A stretch of 64,000 bases of DNA from CAWCXF01 sp963799455. Lineage in GTDB: Bacteria > Pseudomonadota > Alphaproteobacteria > Rhodobacterales > Rhodobacteraceae. The notes below the pieces were generated by a model, which was not told the origin of the DNA, ran no database searches, and was given only the letters and a program-made list of their open reading frames with translations. Made by a program: the position numbers and the translations under genes. Position 1 is the stretch's first letter; the number at the start of each line of letters is the position of its first letter. Where the stretch lies: NCBI GenBank assembly GCA_963799455.1, contig CAWCXF010000008.1:310001-374000 (forward strand), given 5' to 3'. Below, one piece after another: positions 19,645 to 27,487 of the stretch.

Positions 19645-21495
19645 CTACGCCGCCGCCTCGGCCACCGCAGCCTCGGCCTTCCCACCCGCCCCGCTCGGCG
19701 GAGCCTCGCTCGCGCCGGGCGGGTCGCCGCCCGCTCGGCCCTCCCCCAGAAGCGGCAGCCGGATCTCGAACGCGGCGCCTCCGCCCGAGGCGTTGCGCGC
19801 GGTCAGCCGCCCGCCGAGGTCCGAGACGATGCCCGCCGAGATGGCGAGCCCGAGCCCCACCCCGTCCCCGGGCTGCTTGGTCGTGTAGAAGGGCTCGAAG
19901 AGCGCGTCGAGATCCTCGATGCCGTGACCGTTGTCGCGCACGGTGAAGGACGCCTTGCGGCCCGACGACAGCAGCAGGTCCACGCGCGGATCGGGGACGC
20001 CCGACGTGGCGTCGAGCGCGTTGCGCAAAAGGTTAATGATGACCTGCTCGAGCCGCAAGCGGTCGGCGCGCACCATCACCGGGCGGGCGGGGACGTGTCG
20101 CGTGATCGTGACCGAGCGTGCCTTGAGCTGGGGCTCCATCATGGCGAGCGCTGAGGAGACGGCGGCGCGCAGATCCACCGGCTCGAACGCCTCGCCGCCC
20201 TTGCGGGCGTAGGATTTGAGCTGGCGCGTGATGGCGCCCATGCGCTCGATGAGGTCGTCGATGCGCTGGAAGGACGACAGCGCCTCCTCGGGGCGGCGGC
20301 GCTGCAGGAGCAGGCGCGCGCCGGCGAGGTAGGTCTTCATCGCGGCGAGCGGCTGGTTCAGCTCGTGGCTGACGGCGGCCGACATCTCGCCCAGCACGGC
20401 GAGCTTGGAGGACTGCTCGAGGGTGGCCTCGGCGGCCGACAGGTCGGCCTGGGCGCGCTCGCGCTCGGCGATCTCGCGCGAGAGCTGCTCGTTGAGCGAG
20501 CGCAGCTCGGCGCTCTCGCGCTGGAACAGGCGCACGCGCACGCTCGCGTTGCGCGAGGACAGGTAGAAGGTGAGCGCGAGCAGCACCGCGAAGCCGGTGA
20601 TCTCGAGCGCGAGCACCCCGTTGACGCGCTCGCGCACCGATGCGTAGCGGGTGAACACGGTCATCCGCCAGCCCTGGAACGGCACCCGCGCGTCGGTGCG
20701 GATGACGCCCTCGCCGCGGAAGTAGGCCTCGACGGGCAGCGACACGAAGTCGGCCGCGGCCATGATCGCGCGGTCGATCGCGGTCGGCGCGGAGAGCGCG
20801 GAGAGCGCCTCGGCCTCGGGCAGCCCGCGCCAGCGCGGCTCGGTCGCCAGGATCACCTCGCCCTCGGAGCTGGTGACCATCACGGCGTCGGAGATGCCCG
20901 ACCAGCGGCCCTCGAACTGCCGCAGATCGACGCCGACGACGATGACGCCGAGCGTGCGGCGGTCGAGAGTCACCTTGCGCGCGTAGAAAAAGCCCGACGG
21001 GCCGCTCTCCTGAGCGATGCGCGTGAACACGGTGCCCGGCGCGCGCATCGCCTCGACGAAGTAGGGATCCTGGCGGTGGCTCTCGCCGAGCCGCGTGCGG
21101 TCGGTGGCCGCGACCGTGCGCCCCGAGTCGTCGAGCAGCATGAGCGAATCGGCGCCGATCTCGTCGCGGTAGGAGATCAGCCGCTGCGAGGTCAGCGCGT
21201 AGCCGTCCGAGGTCAACGCGCCGATCAGCTCGGGGTCGCGCGACAGCAGCAGCGGGACGACCTGCGCCTTGCGCAGCTCGGCGAGCAGGTTGCCGGTGTA
21301 GAGCGCGAGCCGCACCTCGGCGCCGTTGCGCGTGGCCTCGATGTAGCGCTCGGTCAGGAGCTTGTTGGTGACCGCCACGGTGGCGATCGCCATGACCAGC
21401 AGGACGCCCGCGATGAGGCGCGCGCGCCAAGGCGCGGCGCCGCGCTCGGCGGACCGGGAGGCCGGCGCAGCGGGGCGTGCGGTCGTGTCGGCCAT
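19645..21495 (-). CDS. dctB: DctB-like sensor histidine kinase
   Basis: The 616-residue membrane kinase has transmembrane helices at about 27-46 and 293-313. They flank a periplasmic double-PAS/Cache sensor of about 245 residues with DctB features (RTRLGESHRQDPYFVEAM, GPSGFFYARKV). A coiled coil leads to the phospho-acceptor H377 in AVSHELNQPLAAMKT. The ATPase domain has NLLRNALDA, DNGHGI, FEPFYTTK and GVGLGLAI. DctB senses external C4-dicarboxylates and phosphorylates DctD. Its partner lies just downstream. No dctA or dctPQM transporter is in the window. It starts only 31 bp after purQ on the same strand, an unusual junction. Confidence 0.9.
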   Translation of the reverse strand: MADTTARPAAPASRSAERGAAPWRARLIAGVLLVMAIATVAVTNKLLTERYIEATRNGAEVRLALYTGNLLAELRKAQVVPLLLSRDPELIGALTSDGYALTSQRLISYRDEIGADSLMLLDDSGRTVAATDRTRLGESHRQDPYFVEAMRAPGTVFTRIAQESGPSGFFYARKVTLDRRTLGVIVVGVDLRQFEGRWSGISDAVMVTSSEGEVILATEPRWRGLPEAEALSALSAPTAIDRAIMAAADFVSLPVEAYFRGEGVIRTDARVPFQGWRMTVFTRYASVRERVNGVLALEITGFAVLLALTFYLSSRNASVRVRLFQRESAELRSLNEQLSREIAERERAQADLSAAEATLEQSSKLAVLGEMSAAVSHELNQPLAAMKTYLAGARLLLQRRRPEEALSSFQRIDDLIERMGAITRQLKSYARKGGEAFEPVDLRAAVSSALAMMEPQLKARSVTITRHVPARPVMVRADRLRLEQVIINLLRNALDATSGVPDPRVDLLLSSGRKASFTVRDNGHGIEDLDALFEPFYTTKQPGDGVGLGLAISAGIVSDLGGRLTARNASGGGAAFEIRLPLLGEGRAGGDPPGASEAPPSGAGGKAEAAVAEAAA

Positions 21496-21526
21496 GGGCG
21501 TGGTTTAAGTCCCGCGGGCCCCGGAC

Positions 21527-22198
21527 TCAAGCCGTCGGCGCCAGCGCCCGCGCCAGCGAGGCGAAGAGGCGCGCGCCGTCGGCCGGTCCCAAGGCGGGGT
21601 CGGCCGCTCGCTCGGGATGGGGCATCAGGCCGAGCACGCGGCGGTTCTCGGAGAGCACGCCGGCGATCGCGGCGGCCGAGCCGTTGACCTCCTCGGCGTA
21701 GCGCAGCGCGATCCGGTCCTCGGCCTCCAGCGCGCGCAGGGTCTCGGGGGGAGCCACGTAGTTGCCGTCGTGATGCGCCACCGGCAAGGCGATCGCCTCG
21801 CCCGCGCGGTAGCGGGCGGTGAAGGGGCTCTCGGCGGTGGCGACCGTCAGGCGCACCGAGCGGCAGACGAAGCGCAGGCGCGCGTTGCGGATCAAGGCGC
21901 CGGGCAGCAGCCCCGCCTCGCACAGCACCTGGAAGCCGTTGCACACGCCCAGCACCAGCCCGCCGCGCGCCGCGTGCCGTCGCACCGCGCCCATGATCGG
22001 CGCGCGCGCGGCGATGGCGCCCGTCCGCAGGTGGTCGCCGAAGGCGAAGCCCCCCGGCAGGCCCACGAGCTCCACGCCACCGGGCAGCGCGTCGTCGCGG
22101 TGCCAGGCGGGCGCGACCGCGAGGCCCGCCGCGCGCAGCGCCACCATCATGTCCCGGTCGCAGTTCGATCCGGGGAAGACGACGACCGCGGCCCTCAC
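21527..22198 (-). CDS. purQ: Phosphoribosylformylglycinamidine synthase, glutaminase subunit PurQ
   Basis: The 223-residue class I glutamine amidotransferase has its nucleophile at C86 (GVCNGFQVL) and the catalytic pair H194/E196 in LMPHPERA. The N-terminus, VVVFPGSNCDRD, is the PurQ signature. It releases ammonia from glutamine for PurL in purine synthesis, and in this system PurS bridges the two. The start lies 10 bp after purS. The order purC-purS-purQ on one strand is the standard three-piece arrangement; purL is not in the window. The usual FSYGDYLRCG reads FAFGDHLRTG here, a minor departure. Confidence 0.95.
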   Translation of the reverse strand: MRAAVVVFPGSNCDRDMMVALRAAGLAVAPAWHRDDALPGGVELVGLPGGFAFGDHLRTGAIAARAPIMGAVRRHAARGGLVLGVCNGFQVLCEAGLLPGALIRNARLRFVCRSVRLTVATAESPFTARYRAGEAIALPVAHHDGNYVAPPETLRALEAEDRIALRYAEEVNGSAAAIAGVLSENRRVLGLMPHPERAADPALGPADGARLFASLARALAPTA

Positions 22199-22208
22199 CC
22201 CAGGCCCC

Positions 22209-22487
22209 TCAACCGGCCATCTCGACGCGGTAGTCCTCGATCACGGCGTTGGCCAGCAGCTCGTCGCACATCCGCCGCACGTCGGCCTCGCCGGTGCCGG
22301 GCGCGAGGTCGAGCGCGATCACCTTGCCCTGGCGCGCGCCGCGCACGCCCTCGAACCCCATCGCGGCGAGCGCGCGGGCGATCGCCTCGCCCTGAGGGTC
22401 GAGCACGCCCGCGCGCGGCATCACCGTGACGACCGCACGGACGGGCCCACCCTCGGGAGCCGGGCCGGGGGCGGGCGCGCCCGTCAC
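22209..22487 (-). CDS. purS: Phosphoribosylformylglycinamidine synthase subunit PurS
   Basis: The small subunit links PurQ and PurL. The core VTVMPRAGVLDPQGEAIARALAAMGFEG is unmistakable PurS, and the GKVIALDL segment follows. The start is uncertain: no ATG precedes the core, and the best choice is a GTG at 22487, five bases after the purC stop, giving 92 residues. That adds about 14 Pro/Gly-rich residues in front of the normal start point. The open frame extends further upstream inside purC but that part is not coding. It is part of the purC-purS-purQ unit. Confidence 0.85.
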   Translation of the reverse strand: MTGAPAPGPAPEGGPVRAVVTVMPRAGVLDPQGEAIARALAAMGFEGVRGARQGKVIALDLAPGTGEADVRRMCDELLANAVIEDYRVEMAG

Positions 22488-22492
22488 CTCGA

Positions 22493-23257
22493 TCAGTTGA
22501 TCAGCCGCGGCTTCGGCGCCGGGGCCGCCACGGCCGCCGGCAGCACGCCCAGGCGCCGGGCGACCTCGGTGTAGGCGTCGCTGAGCGAGCCGAGGTCGTG
22601 GCGGAACACGTCCTTGTCGAGCTTCTGGCCGCTCTCGGCGTCCCACAGGCGGCACGAATCGGGGCTGATCTCGTCGGCCACGACGAGGCGCTGGAAGTCG
22701 TTGTCCCAGATGCGGCCGATCTCGATCTTGAAGTCCACCAGCTTGATGCCGACGCCCATCATCATGCCCGACAGGAAGTCGTTCACGCGAAGCGCGAGGC
22801 TGATCATGTCGTCGAGATCCTGCTGGGAGGCCCAGCCGAAGGCGCCGATGTGCTCCTCGCTCACCAACGGGTCGCCGAGCTCGTCGTCCTTGTAGTGGAA
22901 CTCGACGATGGGGCGCGGCAGCGCCGAGCCCTCCACGAGCCCCAGACGGCCGACGATGGAGCCCGCGGCGATGTTGCGCACCACCACCTCGAGCGGGATC
23001 ATCTCGACCTGCCGGATGAGCTGCTCGCGCATGTTGATGCGGCGGATGAAGTGGGTGGGCACGCCGACGGCGTTGAGCCCCATCATGAAGAACTCGCTCA
23101 GGCGGTTGTTGAGCACGCCCTTGCCCTCGATCACCGCGTGCTTTTCCGCGTTGAACGCGGTGGCGTCGTCCTTGAAGTACTGCACGAGGGTTCCGGGCTC
23201 AGGCCCCTCGTAGAGGATTTTGCCCTTGCCTTCGTAGACCTTCTTGCGGCGGGCCAT
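22493..23257 (-). CDS. purC: Phosphoribosylaminoimidazole-succinocarboxamide synthase
   Basis: The 254-residue SAICAR synthase starts at the ATG at 23257 (MARRKKVYEGKGKILYEG), the conserved N-terminal ATP loop. Further landmarks are KDDATAFNAEKHAVIEGKG, EVVVRNIAAGSIVGRLG, LVDFKIEIGR and ADEISPDSCRLWD. It joins aspartate to CAIR in purine synthesis, using ATP. A good promoter lies about 55 bp upstream. The C-terminus ends in a Pro/Ala-rich tail. It is the first gene of the purC-purS-purQ-dctB-dctD series. Confidence 0.96.
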   Translation of the reverse strand: MARRKKVYEGKGKILYEGPEPGTLVQYFKDDATAFNAEKHAVIEGKGVLNNRLSEFFMMGLNAVGVPTHFIRRINMREQLIRQVEMIPLEVVVRNIAAGSIVGRLGLVEGSALPRPIVEFHYKDDELGDPLVSEEHIGAFGWASQQDLDDMISLALRVNDFLSGMMMGVGIKLVDFKIEIGRIWDNDFQRLVVADEISPDSCRLWDAESGQKLDKDVFRHDLGSLSDAYTEVARRLGVLPAAVAAPAPKPRLIN

Positions 23258-23312
23258 GCAGTCTCCAATGCGAAGCGAGCGCGTCGGGGATTCCCGCGCG
23301 ACCTGTCGCGGG

Positions 23313-23341
23313 CATATACGGGATCGGACCCCTGGCGACAA
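23313..23341 (-). promoter_or_regulatory. Probable promoter of purC
   Basis: On the minus strand TTGTCG (23341-23336) and TATATG (23318-23313) are 17 bp apart, giving a leader of about 50 bases. This is one of the clearest sigma-70-type sites in the window. Confidence 0.65.
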
Positions 23342-23447
23342 GGAAACGCCGCCCGGGGGGCGGCACGGCGGGGCGCGCGGACGACGGCTCGCATCGGCCC
23401 CTCGCGCCTCGGAGGCGTCGATCCGCGCCGCGATCGCCGCGTTGCCG

Positions 23448-23513
23448 GATCGGGGCCGGATCGGGGCCGGATCGGGGCCGGATCGGGGCCGGATCGGGGC
23501 CGGATCGGGGCCG
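23448..23513. repeat. 11-bp tandem repeat, six perfect copies
   Basis: GATCGGGGCCG is repeated six times without a mismatch between the divergent purC and zeta-subunit promoters. The period is not a multiple of three, which argues against coding. It is about one helical turn, so each unit faces the same side of the DNA. Confidence 0.95.
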
Positions 23514-23528
23514 GCCGCGGGCTCGAGC

Positions 23529-23557
23529 GCGCGATCGCGCGATCGCGCGATCGCGCG
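23529..23557. repeat. 8-bp palindromic tandem repeat (GCGATCGC type)
   Basis: About three and a half units of CGCGATCG follow the 11-bp array, forming overlapping GCGATCGC palindromes. Both arrays share the GATC core. No protein is known from sequence alone to bind them. Confidence 0.8.
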
Positions 23558-23603
23558 CGGGGAGGGCAGCGGGAGGAGGGCAAGGGCGGCGGTCGAGCCT
23601 CGC

Positions 23604-23632
23604 TTGCGTCCGCGCGGCCCGCGGCCCATATC
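23604..23632 (+). promoter_or_regulatory. Probable promoter of the DUF1476 gene
   Basis: TTGCGT at 23604-23609 and CATATC at 23627-23632 are 17 bp apart, about 35 bp upstream of the ATG at 23667. Confidence 0.5.
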
Positions 23633-23666
23633 GGTGCCAGAGCCCCCCGCGCCACGAGAGGCCCCG

Positions 23667-23981
23667 ATGAGCACGTTCGACGACCGCCAGAATGCCTTCG
23701 AGTCGAAATTCGCCCACGACGCCACGATGCAGTTCAAGGCCGAGGCGAGGCGCAACCGCCTCCTCGGGCTGTGGGCCGCCGAGAAGCTCGGGCGATCGGG
23801 CGACGAGGCCACGGCCTACGCCAAGGAGGTCGTGCGCGCCGACTTCGAGGAGGCCGGCGACGAGGACGTCTTCCGCAAGGTCGCGGGCGACCTCGGCGAC
23901 CGCGCGACCGAGGCCGAGATCCGCGCCAAGATGGCCGAGCTGATGGCCGAGGCCAAGGGCCAGATCGTCGCCGAGACCTGA
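23667..23981 (+). CDS. DUF1476 protein, ATP synthase zeta inhibitory subunit
   Basis: The 104-residue, mostly helical protein begins MSTFDDRQNAFESKFAHD, the highly conserved start of DUF1476. In Paracoccus this protein is the zeta subunit, which inhibits the F1-ATPase by inserting its N-terminus at the catalytic interface. Other landmarks are RRNRLLGLWAAEKLG and DFEEAGDEDVFRKV. It acts in the cytoplasm on F1. No ATP synthase gene is nearby. It is the first plus-strand gene after purC; the intergenic region holds both promoters and two tandem arrays. Confidence 0.92.
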   Translation: MSTFDDRQNAFESKFAHDATMQFKAEARRNRLLGLWAAEKLGRSGDEATAYAKEVVRADFEEAGDEDVFRKVAGDLGDRATEAEIRAKMAELMAEAKGQIVAET

Positions 23982-24006
23982 CGCCACGGGCCGGAGCCCG
24001 CGCGCG

Positions 24007-24096
24007 CCGTCCGAGCCGAGGCCGTCCGAACCGAGGCCGTCCGAGCCGAGGCCGTCCGAGCCGAAGCCCCCCGAGCCGAAGCCCCCCGAGCCTGCG
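24007..24096 (+). repeat. 15-bp tandem repeat before the homocysteine methyltransferase gene
   Basis: Six units of CCGTCCGAGCCGAGG, the later ones drifting to CCCCCCGAGCCGAAG, end 9 bp before the ATG at 24106. In the frame of the downstream gene they would read as PSEPR/PPEPK units, with no stop between array and ATG. No ATG, GTG or TTG start is seen upstream in that frame, so they are taken as non-coding. Confidence 0.85.
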
Positions 24097-24105
24097 AGCC
24101 ACGCC

Positions 24106-25116
24106 ATGACCGACGCGCTCACCGCCATGCTCGCCGAGCGCGACTGGCTCCTCGCCGACGGCGCCACCGGCACCGCGCTCTTCGCCATGGGGCTCGAGGC
24201 CGGGGGCGCGCCCGAGCTGTGGTGCGCCGAGCGGCCCGAGGACGTGCGCAGCCTCTACCGCGGCGCGGTCGAGGCGGGCTCGGACCTGTTCCTCACCAAC
24301 AGCTTCGGCGGCACCGCCTCGCGGCTCAAGCTGCACGGCGCGCAAGGCCGGGTGCGGGAGCTGGCGCGGCTCGCGGCCGCGCTCGGGCGCGAGGTCGCGG
24401 ACGCCGCGGGCCGCCCGGTGATCGTCGCGGGCTCGATCGGCCCGACGGGAGAGATCCTTGAGCCCGTGGGCGCCCTGCCCTTCGCCGTGGCCGTCGAGCA
24501 GTTCCACGAGCAGGCCGAGGGGCTCCGGGAGGGGGGCGCCGACATCCTGTGGGTCGAGACCATCAGCGCGCCCGAGGAGTATCGCGCCGCCGCCGAGGGC
24601 GCGCGCCTCGCGGGCATGCCGTGGTGCGGCACCATGAGCTTCGACACCGCCGGGCGCACGATGATGGGGCTGACGGCGCCGGGCCTCGTCGCGCTGGCGC
24701 AGGGGCTCGACCACCCGCCGGCGGCGCTCGGCGCCAACTGCGGCGCGGGCGCCTCCGACCTCGTGCGAACCCTGCTGGGCTTCGCCGCGGCCGAGCCGGG
24801 GCGGCCGGTGATCGCCAAGGGCAACGCCGGCATCCCGCGCTTCGTCTCGGGCCACGTCCATTACGACGGCACGCCCGAGCTGATGGGCCGCTACGCCGCG
24901 CTCGCGCGCGACGCCGGCGCGCGGGTGATCGGCGGCTGCTGCGGCACGGGGCCCGAGCACCTCGCCATGATGCGCCGCGCGCTGGAGGAGACCCCGCTCG
25001 GCCCCCGCCCCGAGCTGGCCGAGGTGTCGGCCGCGCTCGGCGCCTTCTCCTCGGAGGGCGACGGCACCACGGGGGCGCCCGCGCGGGTGCGGCCGGGGCG
25101 CCGCCGGCGGTCGTGA
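24106..25116 (+). CDS. Homocysteine S-methyltransferase (split methionine synthase / betaine-homocysteine type)
   Basis: The 336-residue TIM-barrel methyltransferase has the zinc cysteines C212 (GANCGAG) and C278/C279 (GGCCGTGPEH), and the N-terminal LLADGATGTALF and LTNSFGGT motifs. It corresponds to the homocysteine half of MetH. With the corrinoid protein at 26023 it matches the three-part methionine synthase shown by genetics in roseobacters (Phaeobacter, Dinoroseobacter); direct betaine use is the alternative annotation. The methyltetrahydrofolate component is not in the window. A 15-bp repeat array precedes the ATG, and no good ribosome site is seen. Its TGA overlaps the GTG of the sulfotransferase gene. 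Confidence 0.9.
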   Translation: MTDALTAMLAERDWLLADGATGTALFAMGLEAGGAPELWCAERPEDVRSLYRGAVEAGSDLFLTNSFGGTASRLKLHGAQGRVRELARLAAALGREVADAAGRPVIVAGSIGPTGEILEPVGALPFAVAVEQFHEQAEGLREGGADILWVETISAPEEYRAAAEGARLAGMPWCGTMSFDTAGRTMMGLTAPGLVALAQGLDHPPAALGANCGAGASDLVRTLLGFAAAEPGRPVIAKGNAGIPRFVSGHVHYDGTPELMGRYAALARDAGARVIGGCCGTGPEHLAMMRRALEETPLGPRPELAEVSAALGAFSSEGDGTTGAPARVRPGRRRRS

Positions 25117-25919
25117 CGCTGCCCGTGCCCGGCGGGCTGGTGACGCTCGCGCGCGGCGCGAGGGCGCGGCTCGACGCGGCGCGCTGCCTGTCGCGGCCCG
25201 CCCCCGTCATCGTCTACACGGCGCCCAAGTCGGGCTCGACCAGCGTCGAGCACGCGCTGAGGCGCGCCGGCGTGCCGACGCTCAAGGCGCATTTCCTCGG
25301 CCCCGCCCACCACCGCTCTGGCGCGCGCTGGCGCGAGCGCGGGCTGCCGGCGCCCGCCCATCACCATGCCGAGGCGCGGCTGATCCGGCATCTGGCCTCG
25401 GGCGAGCGGCGCCTGCACGTGGTCACGATGGTGCGCGACCCGGTGGCGCGCGTGGTCTCCTCGGCCTTCCAGACGCCCGAGCTGTGGCGCGACGCGGACG
25501 CCGAGGCCCTGACGGCGGCGCTGATCCGGCGCGTCGAGGCGCAGGCCCGGCGCGGGGATCCGCTGCGCTGGCTGTCGGAGGATCTCGAGCCCTCGCTCGG
25601 GCTCGACCTGCGGCGGGCGGGCTTCGACGCCGAGGGGGGGGCCGGCTGCTACGCCGCGGCGCGGGCCGAGCTGCTGCTGCTGAAGACGGAGGCGCTCGAC
25701 CGCCACGAGGGCGCGCTCTCGGCCTTCGTCGGCCGCCCGGTGACGCTCTCGCGCGAGAACGTGCGCGCCGAAGGGAGGGGTGCGGCGCTCTACGACGAGG
25801 TGCGCTCGCGGCTGCGGCTGCCGGGCCCGGTGCTCGATGCGCTCTACGGCTCGGACTGGGTGCGGCTCCTCTTCACGCCGGCCGAGGTCGAGGGCTTCCG
25901 GGCGCGCTGGGCCGCCTGA
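25113..25919 (+). CDS. Sulfotransferase-like protein
   Basis: The 268-residue protein starts with a GTG that overlaps the preceding TGA (GTGA). VIVYTAPKSGSTSVEHAL near 33-50 matches the 5'-phosphosulfate-binding loop for PAPS. VTMVRDPVARVVSSAF near 108-123 matches the 3'-phosphate-binding segment. The rest is poorly conserved. PAPS sulfotransferases sulfate lipids, glycans or small molecules; the acceptor here is unknown. A gene of this kind between the two methionine synthase components is unexpected. The stop-start overlap suggests it is made together with the homocysteine methyltransferase. Confidence 0.8.
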   Translation: MTLPVPGGLVTLARGARARLDAARCLSRPAPVIVYTAPKSGSTSVEHALRRAGVPTLKAHFLGPAHHRSGARWRERGLPAPAHHHAEARLIRHLASGERRLHVVTMVRDPVARVVSSAFQTPELWRDADAEALTAALIRRVEAQARRGDPLRWLSEDLEPSLGLDLRRAGFDAEGGAGCYAAARAELLLLKTEALDRHEGALSAFVGRPVTLSRENVRAEGRGAALYDEVRSRLRLPGPVLDALYGSDWVRLLFTPAEVEGFRARWAA

Positions 25920-26022
25920 GCGGCCCGGAGCCGCGTCGGTCGCGGCACGGCGCAGGTCGCATCGCGCATTGCCCGGTCGTCGCCGTCCCGTCATAACCGT
26001 CGCGGCAGCGCGGGGTGCGAGC

Positions 26023-26754
26023 ATGGCGGAAGAGCCGGACGACGGGGCGGACGGGGACGGCGGCGACGAGATCGTCCTGAGCGAGCTCGACGACGAGGCG
26101 CTCGTCGCGCAGATGTTCGACGACCTCTACGACGGCCTCAAGCCCGAGGTCGAGGAGGGGGTGCACATCCTGCTCGATCGCGGCTGGGCGCCCTACGACG
26201 TGCTGACGAAGGCGCTCGTGGGCGGCATGACCATCGTCGGCAACGACTTCCGCGACGGCATCCTGTTCGTGCCCGAGGTGCTGCTGGCCGCGGGCGCGAT
26301 GAAGGGGGGCATGGCGATCCTGAAGCCGCTCCTCGCCGAGACCGGCGCGCCGCGCATGGGCAAGATGGTGATCGGCACCGTCAAGGGCGACATCCACGAC
26401 ATCGGCAAGAACCTGGTGTCGATGATGATGGAGGGCGCGGGCTTCGAGGTGATCGACCTCGGCATCAACAACGCGGTCGAGAAGTACCTCGCCGCGCTCG
26501 AATCCGAGCAGCCCGACATCCTCGGCATGAGCGCGCTGCTGACCACGACCATGCCCTACATGAAGGTCGTGATCGACACGCTGAAGGAGCGCGGCATCCG
26601 CGACGACTACATCGTGCTCGTCGGCGGCGCGCCCTTGAACGAGGAGTTCGGCCGCGCCATCGGCGCCGACGCCTACTGCCGCGACGCCGCCGTCGCGGTC
26701 GAGACCGCCAAGGCCTTCGTCGCGCGCAAGCACAACCAGATGACGGCGGGCTGA
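26023..26754 (+). CDS. Corrinoid (B12-binding) protein of split methionine synthase
   Basis: The 243-residue protein begins at the ATG at 26023; a longer open frame overlaps the sulfotransferase and is not real. After a short acidic tail, residues 25-110 form the helical cap (VPEVLLAAGAMKGGM). Residues 112-240 form the Rossmann-like cobalamin domain, with D123-x-H125-x-x-G128 in KGDIHDIGKN; H125 is the lower cobalt ligand. MSALLTTTMPYMKVVI and VGGAPLNEEFG complete the fold. It carries the methyl group on cobalamin between a methyl donor enzyme and the homocysteine methyltransferase at 24106. It is followed directly by a GST gene. Confidence 0.93.
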   Translation: MAEEPDDGADGDGGDEIVLSELDDEALVAQMFDDLYDGLKPEVEEGVHILLDRGWAPYDVLTKALVGGMTIVGNDFRDGILFVPEVLLAAGAMKGGMAILKPLLAETGAPRMGKMVIGTVKGDIHDIGKNLVSMMMEGAGFEVIDLGINNAVEKYLAALESEQPDILGMSALLTTTMPYMKVVIDTLKERGIRDDYIVLVGGAPLNEEFGRAIGADAYCRDAAVAVETAKAFVARKHNQMTAG

Positions 26755-27368
26755 CCCTGCGCCTGCACGCCGCGAAGGGGTCGATCGCGCTGGCCGCGCA
26801 CATCGCGCTGGAGGAGACGGGCGTGCCCTACGAGGTCGTCTGGCTCGACTTCGCCTCGGGCGAGCAGCGCGGCGCCACCTACGGCGCGATCAACCCCAAG
26901 GGCCGCGTCCCGGCGCTGGAGACGCCCCACGGCGTGCTGACCGAGACGCCGGCGATCCTCGACTACCTCGCCGCGACCCACCCCGAGGCCGGGCTGATGC
27001 CCACGGACCCGTGGCGCGCCGCCAAGGCGCGAGAGATGCTCCTCTACCTCGCCACCACGGTCCACGTCGCCCATGCGCACGGGCGCCGCGGGGCGCGCTG
27101 GGCCGACGACCCGTCGGCCCGGGAAGCGATGAGGGCCAAGGTCGCCTCCAACATGGCGGAGTGCCTGGGCCTGATCGAGGCGCGCTACCTCGCCGGCCCC
27201 TGGGTGCTGGGCGAGGCCTGGTCGGCCGCCGACATCCACCTTTACGCGATCTGCCGCTGGGCCGACGGCGACGGCGCGCCCCTCGCCCGCTTCCCGGCGC
27301 TGGCCGCCCATCACGCCGCGATGGAGGCGCGCCCGGCCACCGCGCGGGTGCTCGCGGAGCACGGCTGA
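26751..27368 (+). CDS. Glutathione S-transferase family protein
   Basis: The conserved GST N-terminus (LRLHAAKGSIALAAHIALEETGVPYEVV) is coded upstream of any ATG or GTG that would fit. The best start is a CTG at 26751 that overlaps the corrinoid gene stop as CTGA, giving 205 residues. Starting at the GTG at 26823 would remove the first beta strand. The thioredoxin-like half has NPKGRVPALETPHG and TETPAILDYL; the helical half has WVLGEAWSAADIHLY. GSTs conjugate or reduce with glutathione, and the substrate here is unknown. It follows the corrinoid gene without a gap. Confidence 0.82.
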   Translation: MTLRLHAAKGSIALAAHIALEETGVPYEVVWLDFASGEQRGATYGAINPKGRVPALETPHGVLTETPAILDYLAATHPEAGLMPTDPWRAAKAREMLLYLATTVHVAHAHGRRGARWADDPSAREAMRAKVASNMAECLGLIEARYLAGPWVLGEAWSAADIHLYAICRWADGDGAPLARFPALAAHHAAMEARPATARVLAEHG

Positions 27369-27487
27369 CGCCGGACGCCGCGTCGCGCGCCGCGCCCGCG
27401 GCATCGGCGGCCCCATGGGCGCTCGACGGAACGCGGCCCGGGCGACGGCGTTCATCCCGGCCACCCACCGCACGAGAGGATCCCCCG

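Noticed and set aside
23448..24096. CRISPR array
   Set aside because: The repeats are 8, 11 and 15 bp with no spacers between units, and no cas gene is present.
23982..24105. SAM or cobalamin riboswitch before the homocysteine methyltransferase gene
   Set aside because: The space is filled by the 15-bp repeat array and no riboswitch-like conserved core is visible.
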